This document shows positions 20,700-32,591 of a stretch of 64,000 nt of DNA, in pieces. How positions within the stretch are numbered: the stretch's first letter is position 1; each line of letters starts with the position of its first letter. The translations under genes and the position numbers were made by a program. The notes below the pieces were generated by a model, which was given only the letters and a program-made list of their open reading frames with translations, was not told where the DNA came from and did no database searches. The stretch lies in the NCBI GenBank assembly GCA_023614405.1, contig CM042693.1, forward strand, positions 159,294,731 through 159,358,730, read 5' to 3'. Source of the stretch: Avena insularis. Taxonomy: Eukaryota; Streptophyta; Magnoliopsida; Poales; Poaceae.

Positions 20700-22383
20700 C
20701 CAATGTTGATCAGTGGGGATTCAAATACCCTACTTTGAGAGCTCCTACTAGCGTGTTGAAAAGGGTAGACCCCTGGAAAGGACGCAATTCTTCTTCAGGG
20801 GGAAGAGGTATCCTTATCCAGTCATGCCTCTCCATCCCGCCGTTGTACACCATGGGGTTTTATATGTTGAATGATGGTATTCATGACTTCTTTGAAAAAG
20901 TTAGATCACGTTTATTTTGAGACAAAGAAATGATAAATGAAAATACCATATGGTGAAGTGGAGCACGATTTGCACCCCTAACGACGTGTGTGGGTTGGGC
21001 TTCACAAACACCAAAATTATGAATGAGTGTCTCATGGCTAAATGGTCCTAGAAGGTTTTTAACAACCAGGGAGTCTGTGGTTAGACATTATAAAAAAGAA
21101 GTATTTGCAAAGAGCAAGTCTAGGCGCCATCAGGGCTGACCAAGCCTCCCATCTTTGGAAAGTCTTACGAGGCAGATAACTCCTTAGGATCGGTTCCAGG
21201 CACCTTGTGGGCAATGGCCGTAATACCAAGTTCTATTGATAGATGTATCAACTAGGAACCCTTGTCTCTTGTTTACTCTCGGTTGTTTGCAATCTGTCAA
21301 CCTTGACATTTTGGTGGCTTCTGTTCATATGAGTAGGGATGGGGCCCCAACCTTTAGGAGGACCTTTGGTCTGTTTGAAAGAGAGCAGTGGGTTGACATG
21401 AGTCAAGCCTTGGGCATATTTTAGTTCTCGGATGCGGATGACATGTTGTCTTGGATGTTAGAACCGTTAGGGGCCTTCTCTACTTCTCTGTACACCACCT
21501 TACATAAAGGTGCATGGTCTTTCATTTTCATGAGTTGTGAGCTCCTAGGATACCGCTGAAGATCAAGTTGTTCTTGTGGTAGTTCGCTAGAGGTAGGATC
21601 CCTAGCGGGGACCATGTGCAGAAGCGACATGGCCCTGGTGACGGTCTTTGCCCTCTTTGCATAATCTCTAAGGATCAAAACCATATTTTTCAATTATATC
21701 CTTGCTAAAATGTTCGGGGCTTTCTTTTGGGAAGCTCTGGGAGTAGCAGGGATCCCAAATCCTTTGCTCACTTCTTCTCCCTGGTGTAGGGTTGAGCAGT
21801 CAATCCAAATGCTTCCTGTGGATTCCTTGCTTCCTGTGGATTCCTTGTACGCCCTTGTCTTGGGCCTTGTGGATTATTAGGAATAGGGTTCTAGTTGAGG
21901 GTATCTTTGTTAGAACTCCTCTTGATGAGAGCATTGGTTTGCAGACGAGTTTAGTAGATCCCTTTAATTTAAATACTCAAAATTTGTATTTTCAAATTGT
22001 TGAAAAAATCTGACCAAAAAGTCTGCAAAGGCCCAATCCAAAATAATTTGTATTCAGCCTACACAAAAAAACAAAAATAATAATTTGGGCGGGTGAACAG
22101 TAACTTTCAAAGGTTTTATCTTTTTTTGTGTATCTCATAATACTACTTATTTCATATCGAGGTATTGCACGCTTCAAGTATATGTAATTACCTACATGTA
22201 CATATTTTTCAAACTTTTAGAAACATAAAAATATTATTTTTGAACTTTTTAAAAAAGGGCTCCAGTGAGCTTGTCCACCAAATCTATTTTCGACCCTCCT
22301 AATGTCTTAAACAAAATTGTTGTCTGTCTGTAGCTGTGGTATTCTCTAAGCGGAAATAAGGAATGAGATGCATTCACATCCTT
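20700..22383 (+). mobile_element. Decayed L1-type LINE, 5' piece (RT end and zf-RVT)
   Basis: The frame 20681-20920 includes SSGGRGILIQSCLSIPPLY, MGFYMLNDGIHDFFEKVRSR, the palm/thumb end of an L1 ORF2 RT. Downstream frames give YHMVKWSTICTP, NTKIMNECLMAKWS and, near 21550-21680, the zf-RVT region with IPLKIKLFLW and LCPLC. Many stops mark an old copy. The region 21960-22260 is AT-rich and may be a further small insertion. The LINE continues at 59562 beyond the Angela-like Copia, which inserted at TCCTT. Confidence 0.7.
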
Positions 22384-24205
22384 TGTAGGGGTTCGTAGCA
22401 TGGAAAACAAAAAATTTCTACCGCATGCACACAAACAAGCCAAGATCTATCTACTAGATTGTAGCAACGAGTCGATTAGAGTACTCACCCTCGAAGATTC
22501 CAAAGCGGTTAACAAGAGCAGATTCCCATGGTGATGTAGTCGTACACTTGCCGATCTCAAGATCGCGTAGACGATCCTTCCGGCGCTGTGTTCCGGCAGT
22601 GCTTCCACAGTCGGTCACATGTTCGGTACTCGATGAAGACCTTCCTCAGCGGAGGTTGTAGTTCTCCCCTCGTGATTCCGGCAGCACGACGGCGTGGTGT
22701 CGGAAGTAGAGGGATCCCACAGAGCTTCGCCTAAGCCGGTGCGAGTTATGGTGGATCTAGGGTTTCCGACGATCTAGGTTTAGAATGCCGAGAGGAGGAT
22801 GAGGTGTCGTGGCGCTAGGCGACATGACGGGCGGATTTGGCGGACAATTGGGGAGGCTTGGTGTTGTGTTCTTTAGGGCAGCCCTCCCCCTCAATTTATG
22901 AGAGGGGGGCAGCCTTGGGAGAGGGGAGTTTGAATCCATACCCAAACCCAAGTTGGATAGAAGGAAGGACTCTTTCCTTCTTCCACTAGGAAACCATTGT
23001 TCCAGTTTGACTTTTCAAACCTCCCTTTTGACTTTCAATTTAGTGCTTTAATTCTCTCTCGCAAATGCCCAACCAAGTGACCTAGGACATGATCCAATCA
23101 TTCCACTTACCCATGACACATTCATGGACCATTCCCCTTCGGGTCCGGTGAACCTTCTAGACCCTTCTAGAACCTCTCCGATGAAAACATCGAAATCATT
23201 CCCGAACTCCGGAATCAGACTTTCCTTATATTAACCTTATTCTCCGGACCATTCCGGATCTCCTCGTGATATCCCGGATCCCATCCGAGACTCCGAACAA
23301 CATTCGGTTTCCCTACTTACATTCCATATCTACTAAACAACATCGAATCCTTAAGTGTGTCTCCCTACAGTTCGTGAATTATGCGGACATGACCGAGAAA
23401 CTTCTCTAATCAATAAACAATAGATGAATATGAAAATTCATATGGCTCCCACATATTTCTACGATTACTTTGCGATCGAATGAACCACTTACATACGATA
23501 CCAATTTCCCTTTGTCTCGCGATAGTTTACTTATCCGAGGTTTGATCGTCGGTATCTCTGCATACCTAGTTCTACCTTGTTACCGATAAGTACTCTTTTC
23601 TCGTTCCCGTGATATGTGATCCCTTGTGAGCCAGTCACATGCTTGCAAGCTAATTGGATGACATTCCACCGAGAGGGCCCAGAGTATATCTATCCGTCAT
23701 ATGGATGGACAAATCCCACTCTTGATCCATGTGCCTCAACACGTACTTTCTGAACACTCAATACCACCTTTATAGCCACCCAGTTATGGTGTGGTGTTTG
23801 ATGTCATCAAAGCATCCTTACGGTGATGGTGATTAGCATGATCTCATGGTAAAAATAATTAGGTTACTATGTATCAGAAACTTATAGCAAACAAACTATT
23901 GAAATGACTTGATCTTTATGCTACGCTTTTCTATAGGAGTATGTCCATCATACCACTTTCCTAATGATATGATCTTGTTGTTAATAACATCTCAATGTTC
24001 ATGATCGGGAAACCACGATCATCTATCAACCAACAAGCTAGTATTACAAAGAGGATTTACTAGGGACTCTAATTTAGTTTACAAATCACACAAGTATTAA
24101 TGTTTTCGTTTAATACTATTATAGCATGAATGCAAACATTTATCATAAACACAAAGATATAATAATAAGCACTTTTATTATTGCCTCTAGGGCATATCTC
24201 CAACA
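22384..24205 (-). repeat. 3' LTR of Copia C
   Basis: 1,822 bp. On the minus strand it begins TGTTGGAGATATGCCC and ends GAACCCCTACA. It is about 30 bp shorter than the 5' LTR; one visible difference is a deletion near 22648, where the 5' LTR has an extra CCTTGTTCCAGCAGG block. Confidence 0.92.
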
Positions 24206-24220
24206 GTCTCCCACTTGCAC
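24206..24220 (-). other. Polypurine tract of Copia C
   Basis: On the minus strand AGTGCAAGTGGGAGAC immediately precedes the 3' LTR, identical in form to the tract of the younger Copia at 50904-50918. It primes plus-strand DNA synthesis. Confidence 0.75.
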
Positions 24221-24278
24221 TAGAGTCAACTAATCTAGATTACATGGTAATATACCGAACACCCATGGAAGTTTGGTG

Positions 24279-24592
24279 CTAGTCATGGTTTGCCTTCGGG
24301 AGAGGTTTAGTCAACGGATCCGCCACATTCAGATCTGTGTGTACTTTGCAAATCTTTATGTCACCATCTTGGACATGCTCTCGAATAGCGTGAAAACGTA
24401 GCTTGATGTGCTTCAGCTTCTTGTGTGACCTTGGTTCTTGCGCATTGGCTATGGCGCCCATGTTATCACAATAGATAGACATTGGGTCCAGCGCACTTGG
24501 AACCACACCGAGCTCTGTAATGAACTCCTTCATCCATATTACCTCTTGTGAAGCCTCCGAAGCAGCTATGTATTTCGATTGAGTTGAAGATC
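24279..24592 (-). pseudogene. Copia C RNase H, C-terminal part
   Basis: Minus-strand frame from the insertion point: SSTQSKYIAASEASQE, KEFITELGVVPSAL, IYCDNMGAIANAQEP, LKHIKLRFHAIREHV, VHTDLNVADPLTKPLP, then a stop at 24279. It continues the frame at 32126-32582 once the CRM element and one AGATC copy are removed. Confidence 0.88.
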
Positions 24593-25538
24593 TGATAAGG
24601 GGTGGCCGATCTTCTTAGCAAGCACTTGTTGATGATCTTGGTGGATGATAGATAACTAGCATGTAGCTATGAACTCTCCCGCTCGAACCCTGATGCCAAT
24701 ACAATAGCTCTCGAACCCTATGGGATATTCACAACACCACGCTCTTGCGCACGCAGCCGTCGACCACGAACGGTAGTTTGCAATCTACTAATTCCCAATG
24801 GAACAACATATCACACTCAATTGCAGTAGGTAATTCGATCATAGGGTAATTCCAGAGGTTCTTGATAAGAAACAACTCCAAAATAGTTTTAACGTGGTCT
24901 AACCCTAACTATGGGGACGTCCCAGGGCTTATAACGGCGGCTGGGACGGCCAGAAACCAAAACCAAAATGCATACGACTCAAACTAATACATGCTGACTC
25001 GGAACAGATTCGTCAGCGCCGGACAGTCTTGTGGAAACTGCCGGACAGTCTTGCGGGCGCCGGACAGTCTTGTGGAAACTGCCGGACAGTCTTGCGGGCA
25101 TCTGTCAGGCAGCACCTCATCTCTTCGCAGGTAGGCTGGACAGTCCGGCGGGAACCATGCAGACAGTCTGGTACTCACAGGAAACTTTGTCTTCCTTCTT
25201 GTTGATCTTCCCTTGCGCCTTCTTCCCGCTCCTCCCTCGCGCATCCTTGGGCGATCATCATGTTGTGCTCCATGTGCTTCATCTCGTCGCTCTGTGCTAC
25301 GCCTTCTTCTCCAATATACCTGATCATACAATAGCACAATGACTTAGGCAATATAAAGTTCTCATTAAGTAAAACATCAGGTTCATTAAGAAACAAGTTC
25401 ACCTGTTGTTCTAGTAGCTTAACACGAGCTCTTGTGATAGGTCCAATTCTAATCTCATTGGACTTAACCATGTTTGCATCAACTGGAACATCTTTAGTAG
25501 TAGTTGGGGTAGATGTAATTGTAGGGATGTCCTCATCA
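24593..25538 (-). repeat. 3' LTR of the CRM element
   Basis: 946 bp. It contains the open frame for the integrase tail (GPITRARVKLLEQQVN near 25400-25450) and, near 25018-25098, two copies of a 41-bp unit containing GCCGGACAGTC that is present once in the 5' LTR. This accounts for the 41-bp length difference. Confidence 0.9.
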
Positions 25539-27134
25539 TCTCCCCCCTTCAAAAGGCATCGACCTCGACGCTCCAAGGTCTTCTCCTTCATATGGTGACA
25601 AATCAGCAACGTTGAAGCTGTTGCTAACTCCACCAAACTCAGCAATAGGAATATCAATCGAGTAGGAATTATCATTAATCTTGGCGAACACCTTGTAAGG
25701 ACCAGCACCACGGGGCTTCAATTTTGATTGTCGAAGCTTGGGAAACCTATCCTTACGCAGATGCACCCAAACCATGTCTTCTGGCTTGAACAAAATCTCC
25801 TTTCTTGCGTGATTCCTTGCAGCAGCAATGTTCTTGCCTTTCTTCTCAATAGCCTCTCGAGTCTTATCATGTATTTTCTTCACATATTCAACACGTTTTG
25901 ATGCCTCCATATCAACTCTCTCATGCAATGGTAGAGGCAACAAATCATGTGGCATCAATGGCTTGAACCCATACACCACCTCAAAAGGACAAAGCTGAGT
26001 AGTAGAATGCACAGCCCTATTGTATGCAAACTCAACATGTGGAAAACACTCTTCCCACTCTCGTAGATTCTTCTTGATCATTGTCCTCAACAATTGTGAT
26101 AATGTTCTATTCACCACCTCCGTCTGACCATCTGTTTGGGAATGACAAGTAGTACTGAACAGCAACTTCGTTCCAAGCTTCCCCCATAAGGTCTTCCAAA
26201 AGTAGCTCATGAACTTCACATCACGGTTAGAAACAATCTTCTTTGGTAATCCATGTAGTCTCACGATGTCCCTGAAAAACATGTTAGCAATATGCGACGC
26301 ATCGTCGCTTTTGTGGCAGGCAATAAAATGAGCCATCTTAGAGAATCTATCCACTACCACAAATATAGAATCATGACCTCTCTGAGTTTTGGGTAAACCT
26401 AGCACAAAGTCCATGCTAATATCTTCCCAAGGTGTAGTAGGCGCAGAGAGAGGTGTATATAAACCATGAGGCTTCAGCTTTGATTTGGACTTGTTGCATG
26501 TAATGCAGCGACTCACAAATCGATAGACGTCACGCCTCATCTTGGGCCAATAAAAATGATCAGCTAGCATGAGCAATGTCTTCTCACGCCCAAAGTGAAC
26601 CATCAAACCTCCAGCATGTGATTCCTGCACTAAAAACAAACGCAAAGACGATTCTGGAATGCATAGTTTGTTCGCTCTAAACAAATAGCCATCATGTATA
26701 TGATACTTATCCCAGGCATGTTTCAAAACACACAAACGATATGGTTCAGCAAAATCATGATCAGTTGCATAAAGCGTAGAAATACTCTCTAATATAGGAA
26801 TTTTAACATCAAGATGTGTCAATAACATGTTCTTTCTAGACAAAGCATCAGCAACCACATTTTCATTTCCTTTCTTATATTTAATGATGTAAGGAAATGA
26901 CTCAATAAACTCAACCCATTTAGCTAAGCGTCTATGCAAGTTTGATTGAGCTTTAAGATACTTCAATGCTTCATGATCAGAATGTATGATAAATTCTTTT
27001 GGCCACAAATAATGTTGCCAAACCTCAAGAACTCTAACAAGTGCATACAATTCTTTATCATAAACAGGATAATTCAGTCTAGCACCAGCAAGTTTCTCAG
27101 AAAAATATGCTATAGGACGACCCTCTTGCATCAA
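25536..27134 (-). pseudogene. CRM element RNase H and integrase with C-terminal extension
   Basis: A 532-codon frame. Residues 1-110 are the Gypsy RNase H ([22 protein letters not shown]). Next comes the HHCC zinc region ([11 protein letters not shown]...CITCNKSK). The integrase core has [11 protein letters not shown] (first Asp), an Asn in the second catalytic Asp position (VSNRDVKFM), and [10 protein letters not shown] with the Glu. The C-terminal domain ends [13 protein letters not shown]. The frame stops at the polypurine tract, where a G6 run shifts it. The frame that would continue into the LTR is still open there. The second-Asp change alone should abolish integration. Confidence 0.88.
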
Positions 27135-27239
27135 AACGCCTCCAATTCCTATACCACTAGCATCACATTCAACATAAAATTCTTTGAAAAATCAGGTAAT
27201 GCAAGCAAAGGTGCAGTAGTAAGCAAACGTTTCAATGTA

Positions 27240-29342
27240 TCAAATGCAATATTCTTGGGCTGTGCCCCATACAAATGGCACACCTTTCTTAGTCAACTCA
27301 TTCAATGGTGCATCAATAGTGCTAAAATCCTTCACAAAGCGCCTATAGAAACCAGCTAAACCATGGAAACTACGCACTTGACTCACATTCATGGGAATAG
27401 GCCAATTCTGAATTGCTTCAATTTTAGATTGATCTACTTCTACCCCATGCTTAGATACAACATATCCAAGAAATATGACCCTATCTTTTGCAAATGTGCA
27501 CTTCTCAATATTAGCATATAATTGATTATCACGCAACACTTGCAAAACTTGTCTAATATGATCACAATGTTCAGTTTCATTGCGGCTGTATATGAGTATA
27601 TCATTGAAATAAACAACCACAAAACAACCAATAAATTCTCTCAAAACATGATTCATTAATCTCATGAATGTACTAGGTGCATTAGTAAGACCAAAAGGCA
27701 TAACTATCCACTCATACAAACCAAATTTTGTTTTGAAAGCAGTTTTCCATTCATCCCCTTCTTTCATCCTAATTTGATGGTATCCAGCAGCACCACTCAA
27801 TTCATCTAACATATCCTCTAAGCGTGGAATAGGATGACAATATCGAATAGTGATGTTATTAATAGCTCTACAATCTACACACATGCGCCATGTACCATCT
27901 TTCTTAGGTACTAAAATAACAGGAACAACACAAGGGCTAAGAGAGACACGAATGTACCCTTTTTCGAGCAATGCTTGTACTTGTTTCTGTATTTCCTTAG
28001 TTTCTTCGGGGTTGGTTCGGTATGGTGCCCGGTTTGGTAATGTGGCGCCAGGGATCAAGTCAATCTGGTGCTCAATGCCACGCAATGGAGGCAATCCAGC
28101 TAGGACATCTTCTGGAAACACATCACCAAAATCCTGCAAAATAGTAGATACACCAAGAGAAATAGGGGTCATGTCGTTAGAAACCAAAACGTCGCCCTTA
28201 TACATGAGCACAAGTGGCATGGCTGTAGGATCCTCACTAAATTCTCTCATATCCTCTTTGGTGGATAAGATGAATAGATTAGGCACTCTCTCAATTTTCT
28301 TTATATCATTCTTGTGGGGCTCATTTACAACACTCATAGTTTCAACACTCTCTCGCCTAGGTTCATCTTGCAACTTCACTTCAATCTTCTGACTAGATTC
28401 ATTCACAATTTGCTGTGGTGTCATAGGCTGCAAATTGATTTTCTTGCCCTTGAACTCCAAATGATATGTATTAGATCGGCCATTGTGTTGCACATGGCGA
28501 TCATAAAGCCAAGGCTGACCCAATAGTAAATGGCACACAGTCATAGGAACCACATCAAAATTAATAGAATCCTTGTATGGCCCTATTTCAAAGTTCACAC
28601 GTACCATATGGTTTACGTTCATCTCACCACTGTCACTCAACCATTCTATGTAGTATGGCTTGGGATGAGGTAAATATGTCAAATTCACCTTGGCACACAA
28701 CTCCTTGCTTGCAAGATTTCTGCAGCTACCTCCATCAATGATTACTTTGCAAGCTTTGTTTGGGCCAACTAGAGCTTTTGTTTGGAACAAGTTGCAGCGC
28801 TGAGAGTCAACAACGGGCTGCACACTAAGTATACGTGGAGAGACCACTATGGTAGGCGCATGCTCAGGAAAGGCATCCATACCTTCCTCCTCATAATCAG
28901 TGCCATGATCATCAGGATCAACATCATCTCCACTCTCATACTCTCCTTGATCATTGACAAACATCACCTTGCGGTTTGGACAATCTCGCTTGAAATGTCC
29001 CCTTCCTCCACAAGTATGGCACTCCACATCACGAGTACGAGCTGTTGACATATTGGAACCCGTGCTAGCAGCAGGAGCAACAGGTTTCCTAGCTTGAGAA
29101 CCGTAGGATGACTGAGGTGTTGGCGTGGAAGATGGTGTAGTAGTGTGGCCAGCAGCCGTATTAGGTGTAGAAACATGTGGCGGCGGTGTAGACCTTGCTG
29201 AAAAGCGGCCTGTGGAAGTGTATCTTGCACGCTCCTTTGCCTCTTCAGCAAGCTGTGATTCGGCCTCCCTCGCATGATGCAACAATTCATTCATAGTCTC
29301 ATACCTATGATGACGAACAATGCTCTTGATTGGTAGCTTCAA
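27240..29342 (-). pseudogene. CRM element gag end, protease and reverse transcriptase
   Basis: A 700-codon frame with a CCHC zinc knuckle (CHTCGGRGHFKRDC, residues about 111-124), protease core VIIDGGSCRNLAS (about 200), and RT from about residue 430: KKDGTWRMCVDCRAINN, MPFGLTNAPSTFM, VVVYFNDILIYS, GYVVSKHGVEVD. About ten codons appear missing between DELSGA and GYHQIRM, removing the first catalytic Asp motif. The YFND motif has Asn in place of the first Asp of the usual xxDD box. RT is therefore dead by two independent lesions. A gap at 27135-27239 separates it from RNase H. Confidence 0.88.
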
Positions 29343-29469
29343 ATTATTGAGAAATCATTGCATGGTCATCTCAAGAGATTCATGAACTCTAGCACGCCGC
29401 ATAAGCATCTCCATCTCCATGTAGTACTCATCAACCGACATGGTTCCCTGTCTCAAGTTTGTCAACTTA

Positions 29470-30189
29470 TCAAACTGAGCGTAGGTAGTTGGTGGGTACA
29501 AAGCGTTCCTTCATGATACGCTTCATCTCTCGCCAAGTCATCACTAGAAGGTCATTGTCATCCCTTCTATTCTGCAAAAGGGCATCCCACCAACGCAAAG
29601 CATAACCATCAAATTCTGACGCTGCAAGCTTGACCTTCTTTTCTTCAGTGTACTCATATAAGCGCCAGAGCTTCTCAATCTTCAACTCCCATGTGAGGTA
29701 ATCTTCAGGATCAATGGAGCCATCAAACTTGGGAATTGAGAACTTGGGCTTTCCCAATCCATCATCAACCGGCTGGTGAGGTATACGCTGAGCACGCCCA
29801 ATTGTAGCAAAGCCACGTCCATGAACAGGTTGAGGAGCACGACCACGGCCAACCTGTGGCTGTTGACCATCCCCTGCATTACTTGCTTCTTCATCTTCAT
29901 GGGCATCATCATATTGCTGCCTTTGTCCAATTGCTAGTGTGAGAGCATCAAGAGAACGTTGTAAAGCTGTGACATTGGTGTTGATAGCTGTTACTTGTGT
30001 CTGTATGGTAGCAACTACCTCAACATTTGCTTCCAAAGTCACTTGCACGTCCTGAATATTCTTGTCAATGGCATCTGTTGTATGGTTGAACACACGTGTC
30101 AAATGGGACTTCAATGCTTCATATTCCCGCCAGTTGACAAGCTCATCGTCCTTCTTTTTCTGTGACACAACATCATCACTAGTAGACAT
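29470..30189 (-). pseudogene. CRM element gag, N-terminal part
   Basis: I start it at the ATG at 30187-30189 (MSTSDDVVSQKKKDDELVNWREYEALK), since the upstream part of the frame is leader sequence. A coiled coil with NI/TQVTAINTNVTALQ repeats is followed by the retrotransposon gag domain (PKFSIPKFDGSIDPEDYLTWE, WDALLQNRRDDND, MKERFVPTNYLRSV). A frameshift near 29466 and a stop near 29357 separate it from the frame at 29342. Confidence 0.82.
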
Positions 30190-31200
30190 GATTAGTAGAT
30201 TAGTGCAAAAAAAAAACAAAATCGATATGGTGGAACACTCACAACTCACTCCAACTAACAAGAAAGTATATCTTACCGTTCCAAAGTGAATAGCGATGCT
30301 TTACCAATTCAAAATCAACAACTAATGCACTGATGTGATGAAGTGAATATCAAGGGTATGGAGAACGATCACAGGGCACACAGGATATTTATGGTGGAGT
30401 TATAGTTATGGTATCCTAACTACACCGCAAACAAATCCTAGTGCTGATCGTATGATAACCCAAGAAACACACACAGTGGAGATAAACGTGGCAAAGCAAT
30501 TTATGAATAGAAATATTGCAATGCACAAGAGAGACGCTAGTAATAGCTCAAAATAAATACAGGCACAAGATTGCTCAATCTATAAGTTCTATGATCAACT
30601 AGGCCTCCAATAATGCACACTTTGATATCTATTTTTGTCAAGCTTGTAGCTCTTTTCTCTTTTTTATACCAAATCTCTTTTCCTTTTCTGTTTTTTTGTT
30701 AATTTTTTTTCAACTATATGACTCAATTTAAAACGAATGCAAACTTCTGAACAAACTAGAGGGGCCGAATAATCTGGTTTGTCGAGGGCCGGATAATTGT
30801 GCATTTTCAAAACCCTAATGAGCAGCCTGTCAGAGCAAAGAAACTAGTCTCGTGGGTACGTTCCTAGGCATAGATGTAGTAGATAGGCTGTAGCTAGGTT
30901 TGAAACACAAAAGTACGCTATGTGGACTCGAAAAAGTAGATGGAAACTTGTGGAAAACGGTGATGGTGGACTTGGCGGAAAACAAGATCAAAACCCTAAA
31001 CTTAAACACAAACGAAAACTAGACTCCTACGAGAAAAACCTACAGATCGGATCTACTAGAAGACACGACCAGCAACTAAAACTTGAGAAACGATGCAATC
31101 TAGGCTAAGGCAAATCTTTTTGTATGGATTTTTCGGTATAGGACGAAAACAAGAACTAATCTATGGATGGATTTGTGGATGCTCACCGAGTAAACGAGGA
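30190..31200 (-). other. CRM element 5' leader
   Basis: Untranslated region between primer site and gag, about 1 kb. AT-rich patches (30640-30720) and no supportable gene. The 62-codon plus-strand frame at 30920 is spurious. Confidence 0.6.
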
Positions 31201-31215
31201 AATCTGATACCAAGA

Positions 31216-32120
31216 TGATAGGGGTGGCTCGATCTTCTCAGCAAGAACTTGTCGATGATAATGGTGGATGATAGATAACTAGCCTATAGCTATGAACTCT
31301 CCCGCTCGAACCCTGATGCCAATGCAACAACTCTCGAACCCTATGGGATATTCACAACACCACGCTCTTGCGCATGCAGCCGTCGAGCACGAACGGTAGT
31401 TTGCAATCTACTAATTCCCAATGGAACAACAGATCACACTCATTTGCAGTAGGTAATTCGATCACAGGGTAATTCCAGAGGTTCTTGATAAGAAACAACT
31501 CCAAAATAGTTTTAACGTGGTCTAACCCTAACTATGGGGACATCCCGGGGCTTATAAGGGCGGCTGGGACGGCCAGAAACTGAAACCAAAACGCATACGA
31601 CTCAAACTGATACATGCCGACTCGGAACAGATTCGTCAGCGCCGGACAGTCTTGTGGAAACTGCCGGACAGTCTTGCGGGCTTCTGACAGGCAGCACCTC
31701 GTCTCTTCGTAGGTAGGCCGGACAGTCCGACGGGAACTAGGCAGACAGTCCGGTACTCGCAGGAAACTTTGTCTTCCTTCTTGTTGATCTTCCCTTGCGC
31801 CTTCCTCCTGCTCCTCCCTCGCGCATCCTTGGGCGATCATCATGTTGTGCTCCATGTGCTTCATCTCGTTGCTCTGTGCTACGCCTTCTTCTCCAATATA
31901 CCTGATCATACAATAGAACAATGACTTAGGAAGTATAAAGTTCTCATTAAGTAAAACATCAGGTTCATTAAAAAACAAGTTCACCTGTTGTTCTAGTAGC
32001 TTAGCACGAGCTCTTGTGATAGGTCCAATTCTAATCTCATTGGACTTAACCTTGTTTGCATCAACTGGAACATCTTTAGTAGTAGTTGGGGTAGGTGTAA
32101 TTGTAGGGATGTCCTCATCA
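31216..32120 (-). repeat. 5' LTR of the CRM element
   Basis: 905 bp; minus strand begins TGATGAGGACATCCC (right edge 32120) and ends at 31216, three bases from the primer site. It also carries the open tail frame (GPITRARAKLLEQQVN near 31990). Confidence 0.9.
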
Positions 32121-32125
32121 AGATC

Positions 32126-32591
32126 TCGCCACAACACTTTGCTTTGCACTCCTCCAGCTAACTGCTGCACCATTCAAAGTAAATACGTATCCAGATTGCG
32201 ATTTAGAATCATCCGGATCGGTGTTCCAACTAGCATCGGTGTAACCATTAACAACGATTTGTTCATCACCTCCATAAGAAAGAACCATCTCCTTAGTTCT
32301 TCTCAAGTACTTAAGGATGTTTGTGACCGTTGTCCAATGATCCACTCCTGGATCACTTTGATATCTGCTAGTCAAACTAACAACATATGCAATGCCGGGT
32401 CTAGTTAATAGCATGGAATACATAAGAGATCCTATGGCTGAGGCATAGGGAGTCTTACTCATCCTTTCTCTATCTTTTGCCGTTGCAGGACTTTGAGTTT
32501 TACTCAAGGTCGTATTGGGCAACATGGGCAAGAATCCTTTCTTGCTATCTTCCATTCCAAACCTTTTTAGAACTTTGTCCAAATATGTACT
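32126..32591 (-). pseudogene. Copia C connection domain and RNase H, N-terminal part
   Basis: Frame with VLKRFGMEDSKKGFLPM, YASAIGSLMYSMLLTRPGIAY, VNGYTDASWNTDPDDSKS and VFTLNGAAVSWRSAKQS. It ends exactly at the AGATC target of the CRM element and continues at 24592 on the far side. Confidence 0.88.

Larger units (their letters stand above)
24593..32120 (-). mobile_element. CRM-clade (centromeric-type) Gypsy chromovirus, minus strand
   Basis: 7,528 bp with TSD AGATC (24588-24592 and 32121-32125). The 5' LTR is at the right (31216-32120, 905 bp) and the 3' LTR at the left (24593-25538, 946 bp). Primer site 31201-31212 (TGGTATCAGATT on the minus strand, three bases from the LTR); polypurine tract 25539-25549. 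Order is gag, protease, RT, RNase H, integrase (Gypsy). The 5' LTR begins TGATGAGGACATCC, close to the conserved start of CRM/Cereba-type LTRs, and the integrase tail with GPITRARAKLLEQQVN lies inside the LTR, another CRM feature. Clade assignment is from memory of the family and should be tested. RT, integrase and gag carry disabling changes. Confidence 0.85.

Noticed and set aside
30920..31108. 62-codon plus-strand frame (Lys-rich)
   Set aside because: Located in the untranslated leader of the minus-strand CRM element; no domain.
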